Source: Candidatus Lernaella stagnicola (GTDB taxonomy: Bacteria; Lernaellota; Lernaellaia; Lernaellales; Lernaellaceae). From it: a stretch of 64,000 nucleotides of DNA. The translations under genes were made by a program, and so were the position numbers. The stretch spans positions 124,001 through 188,000 of the forward strand of contig JAVCCK010000010.1 in NCBI GenBank assembly GCA_030765525.1. The letters are read 5' to 3'. Under the pieces are notes generated by a model. The model worked only from the letters and a program-made list of their open reading frames with translations. It did not search any database and was not told where the DNA came from. Below are positions 60,564 through 64,000 of this stretch, piece by piece; the first letter of the stretch is position 1; every line of letters starts with the position of its first letter.

Positions 60564-61304
60564 TTGCCCGGAAAAACACGATGGATCTTCTTCCTGGTAG
60601 CCTTGGCCGCCGCGCTGGCCGCCGCCGCTGCGGAAAATCGTGCGCCGGTTATCGACTTCTCCGGCTACACGGCGCTGGTGGACTCCGACCGGCTGGTGTT
60701 GCTGATCGACGGCCGCTCTCGTGAGAGTTACCGCTATGGCCATCTGCCGGGGGCGGTGAATTTCCCGGGCTACTTGTTTGATCGTCAGGAACCTATCGCC
60801 GGTCTGCCGGAGGACCGCACGAGACCGATCATCGTGTATTGTGGCGACGACCACTGCGGGATCAGCGATTACGTGACGCAGCGATTGTTGGATATGGGTT
60901 ACGAGCACGTATACGTCTACGAAGAAGGGGTAAACGGGTGGATCAAGCGCGGGCAACGCCTGATTCGCAAACGTCACGAGGCGCTCCCGCGAATCGACGC
61001 CGCCGAACTGGCCGCACTGCCGGCCAAGCCGTCGCCGGCGCGCCTGGTCGATGCCCGCTCGCCGGAGGAAGTGCGCGCCGAAACCATCGGGAGAGCCACG
61101 CCGTTGTTGCCCGATCAGGTCAAGCCCGGCGCGGCGGAATTACCGCCGGATCGGCGGGCCCGGATCGTAGTGTTCGGTGCCGGCGCGTGGGATTCCCGCC
61201 CCTACCATGTGGCCGACCGCCTGCGGATGATCGGGTATAAAAACGTACGTCTTTTCGCTCCCGGTCTTAGCGGTTGGCGCCGATATCAATCCATACGGAA
61301 GTAG
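60564..61304 (+). CDS. Exported tandem rhodanese-domain protein
   Basis: 246 residues from a TTG at 60564 with GGGGG just upstream (no in-frame ATG exists before residue ~111). The signal peptide is MPGKTRWIFFLVALAAALAAAAAE-like, so the protein is periplasmic. Domain 1 (~28-132) has DGRSRESYRYGHLPGA and the active loop YCGDDHCG with Cys93 and Cys98. Domain 2 (~143-240) has VDARSPEEVRAETIGRA, but its loop reads VFGAGAWDSR with no Cys, so it is probably non-catalytic, as in other two-domain rhodaneses where only one is active. It could handle sulfane sulfur. The PHP gene follows after 7 bases. Confidence 0.83.
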   Translation: MPGKTRWIFFLVALAAALAAAAAENRAPVIDFSGYTALVDSDRLVLLIDGRSRESYRYGHLPGAVNFPGYLFDRQEPIAGLPEDRTRPIIVYCGDDHCGISDYVTQRLLDMGYEHVYVYEEGVNGWIKRGQRLIRKRHEALPRIDAAELAALPAKPSPARLVDARSPEEVRAETIGRATPLLPDQVKPGAAELPPDRRARIVVFGAGAWDSRPYHVADRLRMIGYKNVRLFAPGLSGWRRYQSIRK

Positions 61305-61311
61305 ATGACTC

Positions 61312-62211
61312 ATGCGTAGCGACGACAAACCATCTCCCACCAAAGTTCGCGCGACACCGCGCGTGGCGGCGATGGACCCGCATATCCACACCGATTATTC
61401 CGATGGTCAAACAACGGTGGCCGAAGCGGTGGATGTGGCCCGGTCGCGCAACCTGGGTTTGGCAATTTGCGACCACAACGAGATCCGCGGCGCGATCGCG
61501 CTGTGGCAGGTCGAAGACCTCGTCTCGATTCCGGCCATTGAGATCGGCAGCGCGGAGCGTATCGAGTTCCTCCTGTATTTCCGCCGGCCCGAGCAACTGG
61601 AAGAGTATTTCATCCGGCACGTCGAACCGTATAAGAAGAGCCGTTTCTACGCCAAGCTCAACCGTTCGTTTGAATTGCTGATTCCGGCCGCGAAGGAGAG
61701 CGGCGCGGTCGTGTGCCTGCCCCACCCCTTTGCGCCGGGCTGGAAAAACTTCAACTACAACCGCGGCCGCAAGCAGAAAATGATGACCCCGGAATTCATG
61801 GAACACATCGATTTGATCGAGGTGATCAACAGCCACATGTCCGACGGGCGCAACTTCAAAGCCTTCATGCTCAGCGAAATCCTCGACAAAGCCGTCAGCG
61901 CCGGCAGCGACGCCCACCGGAAAAGCGAAATCGGCGCCGCGTATCTCAGTTTCGGCCGCGAACTGGATGTCGATGAAATCTTCGACCTGCTGCGCGGCCG
62001 CATTAAAGTGGGTTCCGAGTCGCGCTACCGCTTCACTCGCACCCTCGGCACTTCGCGCGGCGTAATCGTTGACCATCTCAATCTGTATTTCCGCAAAAGC
62101 CACCAAACACAGTGGATGATCCCCTACGAAGAAGAAAAAGAGTGGGATTCGACCAAACCCGACAGGCGCCGCGGCTCGGACCGCCGTAGATTACGCACTA
62201 ACTCCAAGTAG
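61312..62211 (+). CDS. PHP-domain metal-dependent phosphoesterase
   Basis: 299 residues with the four PHP metal-binding motifs in order: DPHIHTDYSDG (~22-32), CDHNEIRG, LPHPFAPGW and GSDAHRKSE. Members of this family (YciV/TrpH-like) hydrolyse 3',5'-nucleotide bisphosphates or short oligonucleotides in the cytoplasm; others are histidinol phosphatases. The C-terminal ~35 residues are charged and basic (DRRRGSDRRRLRTNSK) and could bind nucleic acid. It follows the rhodanese gene by 7 bases and is likely co-transcribed. The substrate is not deducible. Confidence 0.87.
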   Translation: MRSDDKPSPTKVRATPRVAAMDPHIHTDYSDGQTTVAEAVDVARSRNLGLAICDHNEIRGAIALWQVEDLVSIPAIEIGSAERIEFLLYFRRPEQLEEYFIRHVEPYKKSRFYAKLNRSFELLIPAAKESGAVVCLPHPFAPGWKNFNYNRGRKQKMMTPEFMEHIDLIEVINSHMSDGRNFKAFMLSEILDKAVSAGSDAHRKSEIGAAYLSFGRELDVDEIFDLLRGRIKVGSESRYRFTRTLGTSRGVIVDHLNLYFRKSHQTQWMIPYEEEKEWDSTKPDRRRGSDRRRLRTNSK

Positions 62212-62250
62212 GCGCGGTCACTACCAAAATCGAAAATATTCGGAACAATC

Positions 62251-62279
62251 TGGACGCTGCCCGGTCGTGCAAGTATATT
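62251..62279 (+). promoter_or_regulatory. Putative sigma70-type promoter for the zinc-ribbon protein gene
   Basis: TGGACG (62251-62256), a 17-bp spacer and TATATT (62274-62279) lie about 35 bases before ATG 62314. The hexamers match consensus at four and five of six positions. Confidence 0.45.
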
Positions 62280-62313
62280 TGTCGCTATTCATACACAATC
62301 AGGGGAGGATGCG

Positions 62314-63309
62314 ATGCAACAAACTGAACAACTCCATTCCTTCAAGTTTCGCTTTATCAGCAACGGCGCCGCGCGGTCTATCATGGCGAAAAAGGGCGAA
62401 ATCGACGATGAGCGCCTGATTCTGGACGGTCATGAAATCCGCTTGGCGAATATCGCCGACACTGAACGTCGCGACGATTTGATGGTGCTCACGTTGTACA
62501 ACTTCGGCGGCTTCGAGAAAAAGCTGCTCAAAAAATTAAGCGAAGAAGGGTCCCTGGTGCTGAAGATGGGCGCGGCCGAAACCCGGCGGCTCGAACGTCA
62601 AATCGATCGCGTCAGCTCCGTGCACGACGCCAAACGGGTTCGTGTCGAACTGGAAAAAAACGGCGAGGCGGACAAGTTCCGCGTCGAAAAATGCCCGGTT
62701 TGCGACGCGACGATCAACCTGTCGAACCTGGACCGCACCAACTACATCCACTGCCGCTATTGCGACACGCTGCTGGATTACAGCCGGCAGCCGGTCGATG
62801 ATCCCGATGAATACTACGCGTGCGATGAGTGCGGCATGTACAGCCAAAACAAATCGTACACGATCTTCAACTTTTACTTCCTGCTGTTGTTTTATGGTTT
62901 CTCGCACAAGAAACGCTACTTGTGCCCCAACTGCGCGCACAAGGCATTCGTCAAAGCCATGCTGCTAAACGTGCTGTTCATTCTGGGTATTCCCTCGGCG
63001 ATTTGGATCAAAATCAAAGCCATGCAGGGCCGTGACGCCAAGTATGAAAACTTGTGCAAGGCCAACCGCCTGGCCAGTGACGGTAAGTATCAAGAGGCCG
63101 ACCAGCATTACCAAAGCATTCTCGTGAAATACGCGGATCACCCCGGCATTCTGCTCAACCAGGCGCTGGCCCATTTCAACGGTGAGGACGTCCCCGGCGG
63201 CGTGGCGAAGCTCGAACGAATTTTTCAGGTCTGTGCCAACTATAACCCGGCCCTGCGTCTCGCTCGCGCGGTGCATAAACTCGCCCAGGAAAGTGAAGAG
63301 TCCCGCTAG
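62314..63309 (+). CDS. Double zinc-ribbon, membrane-anchored protein with C-terminal TPR-like region
   Basis: 331 residues; GGGGAGG precedes ATG 62314. Residues ~1-120 form an unrecognised beta/helical domain (FKFRFISNGAARSIMAKKG, EIRLANIADTERRDDLMVL), suggestive of a PH-like fold. Two zinc-ribbon sets follow: Cys127/130 with Cys147/150, and Cys170/173 with Cys204/207. Hydrophobic segments at ~184-196 and ~214-236 indicate membrane insertion. Residues ~242-325 are TPR-like (NRLASDGKYQEADQHYQSIL, PGILLNQALAHFNGED). The combination is not one I know. Its likely role is sensing or scaffolding at the inner membrane. Confidence 0.75.
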   Translation: MQQTEQLHSFKFRFISNGAARSIMAKKGEIDDERLILDGHEIRLANIADTERRDDLMVLTLYNFGGFEKKLLKKLSEEGSLVLKMGAAETRRLERQIDRVSSVHDAKRVRVELEKNGEADKFRVEKCPVCDATINLSNLDRTNYIHCRYCDTLLDYSRQPVDDPDEYYACDECGMYSQNKSYTIFNFYFLLLFYGFSHKKRYLCPNCAHKAFVKAMLLNVLFILGIPSAIWIKIKAMQGRDAKYENLCKANRLASDGKYQEADQHYQSILVKYADHPGILLNQALAHFNGEDVPGGVAKLERIFQVCANYNPALRLARAVHKLAQESEESR

Positions 63310-63318
63310 CTCGGTCGG

Positions 63319-64000
63319 CTAGGGTTGTGTCGGCAGAGGGATCGGCGGCGGCCCAGGTCGTTCCGGAACACGGGCGCCCTGGTGGGTAAACTGATGAATC
63401 GCGAACCCGAAGCGATCTTCCACGACCGTGTACTGAGCGGCGATGGTGTCGTGCAAGGGCGGCACGTCCTTTAGGGCTTCGCGGCTGTCGCGCCGACCGT
63501 GAAAAAACGGCAGGTGTTGATCGCCGTGCCGCACGACGATCCACTCCGGCTGCCGAATGGAAAACTCGTCGAGTACTTCCTGCTGTAACGGCACCGGATC
63601 GTCGGCCGTCAAAATCGGCGCATGGGTGAGAAATCGCGTCGCCGGCGGCAAGCCACTGTAACGATACAATCCCGGCTCGGCCCCCCACACCAGTAACCGC
63701 TCGCCGGGTCGCGCGCGGCGCTTCAATTCAACGGCGATTTCCCGTGTCGCGCGATAGCTGAAATCGGACGGGGCATGGTTGAATCGGCCGCTGTAGGCCA
63801 CGACGTCCTCGCCGCGCAAGTAATGAGCGAATGTATTCCACTGGCGATAAGCGTCGAGCCACGGGCCACCCAGCACGAGCGCGGCGGAAAACGCCACCAG
63901 GGCCGACGCGCCGATCCACCGCGGCAGCCCCTGCCTGGCCGTCCAACGCACGCCGGCCGTCACCAGCCAGGCTCCGGTCAGGGCCAACGGACCGAACAGC
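63319..64000 (-). CDS. GT-C-like membrane protein, C-terminal part (gene runs off the window)
   Basis: The frame is open to the window edge, so only the last ~227 residues are seen. One or two hydrophobic helices (LTGAWLVTAGV, IGASALVAFSAALVLGG) precede a soluble domain with ERLLVWGAEPGLYRYSG, FLTHAPILTADDP and WIVVRHGDQHLPFF, the pattern of the C-terminal periplasmic domain of GT39/PMT-like glycosyltransferases. It ends in a Pro-rich tail. The internal TTG at 63987 is unlikely to be the real start. It is convergent with the preceding gene, with nine bases between the stops. Confidence 0.65.
   Translation of the reverse strand, partial: LFGPLALTGAWLVTAGVRWTARQGLPRWIGASALVAFSAALVLGGPWLDAYRQWNTFAHYLRGEDVVAYSGRFNHAPSDFSYRATREIAVELKRRARPGERLLVWGAEPGLYRYSGLPPATRFLTHAPILTADDPVPLQQEVLDEFSIRQPEWIVVRHGDQHLPFFHGRRDSREALKDVPPLHDTIAAQYTVVEDRFGFAIHQFTHQGARVPERPGPPPIPLPTQP

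Overview
The window is GC-rich, densely coded DNA from a Gram-negative bacterium. It encodes lipoproteins, outer-membrane beta-barrels, TolQ/TolR and AgmX/PglI-type envelope proteins, and Wza/Wzc polysaccharide export proteins. The AgmX/PglI plus TolQ-TolR-TolR plus TPR gene set is typical of Myxococcota and other deltaproteobacteria-grade lineages. Long Asp-rich tracts in secreted proteins are something I associate with poorly sampled relatives such as Candidatus Lernaellota. The taxonomic placement is inference. I saw no rRNA, tRNA, CRISPR array, phage or transposase.

Layout. 1-1811 (+): the 3' end of secF, then recJ. 1832-6935 (-): a SUMF1-like lipoprotein whose C-terminus is displaced by a frameshift, glpD, a BLUF photoreceptor and a GT-C membrane glycosyltransferase. 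7028-8540 (+): two lipoproteins built from one shared, unrecognised ~90-residue module (1 copy and 3 copies). 8553-11832 (-): a Cys-rich lipoprotein, a beta-barrel protein and an Asp-rich lipoprotein. 11913-16980 (-): a compact two-gene lipid II unit, a single 1316-residue polypeptide that joins MurG, an FHA-like domain, MurJ and HEAT-like repeats, followed one base later by mraY with a GTG start. 17134-25374 (+): a Wzm/Wzt O-antigen-type ABC exporter interleaved with four radical SAM proteins, three of them paralogous, and ending in an SGNH hydrolase.

25343-56052 (-): a ~31 kb run of 22 same-strand genes. Its promoter-proximal half encodes an envelope machine resembling the Agl-Glt/Nfs family: an exported coiled-coil protein, three TPR proteins, a small secreted protein, TolQ, two unlike TolR/ExbD proteins and an AgmX/PglI protein with an FHA-like head. 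It continues into a Wzx/Wzy-type polysaccharide locus: beta-barrel, short OPX protein, Wzc tyrosine kinase, epimerase, two O-antigen ligase/polymerase-like proteins, a TPR protein, a GT2-methyltransferase fusion, a triple GT4 fusion, two single GT4s and a Wzx-methyltransferase fusion. My reading is that a proton-driven envelope motor or trans-envelope machine is co-transcribed with the polysaccharide it acts on, as the Nfs/Exo spore-coat pair functionally does in Myxococcus xanthus. A long intergenic region (56053-56642) carries divergent sigma70-like promoters and a putatively structured ~340-nt leader for this operon.

56643-63309 (mostly +): a gingipain-type C25 protease with an Asp-rich C-terminus and an intrinsic terminator, a Rho_N-domain protein (-), a tandem rhodanese, a PHP phosphoesterase and a zinc-ribbon/membrane/TPR protein. 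The window ends inside a minus-strand GT-C-like membrane protein (63319-64000).

Three items deserve most attention: the MurG-FHA-MurJ-HEAT fusion, the motor-polysaccharide supercluster, and the ABC-exporter/radical-SAM quartet.
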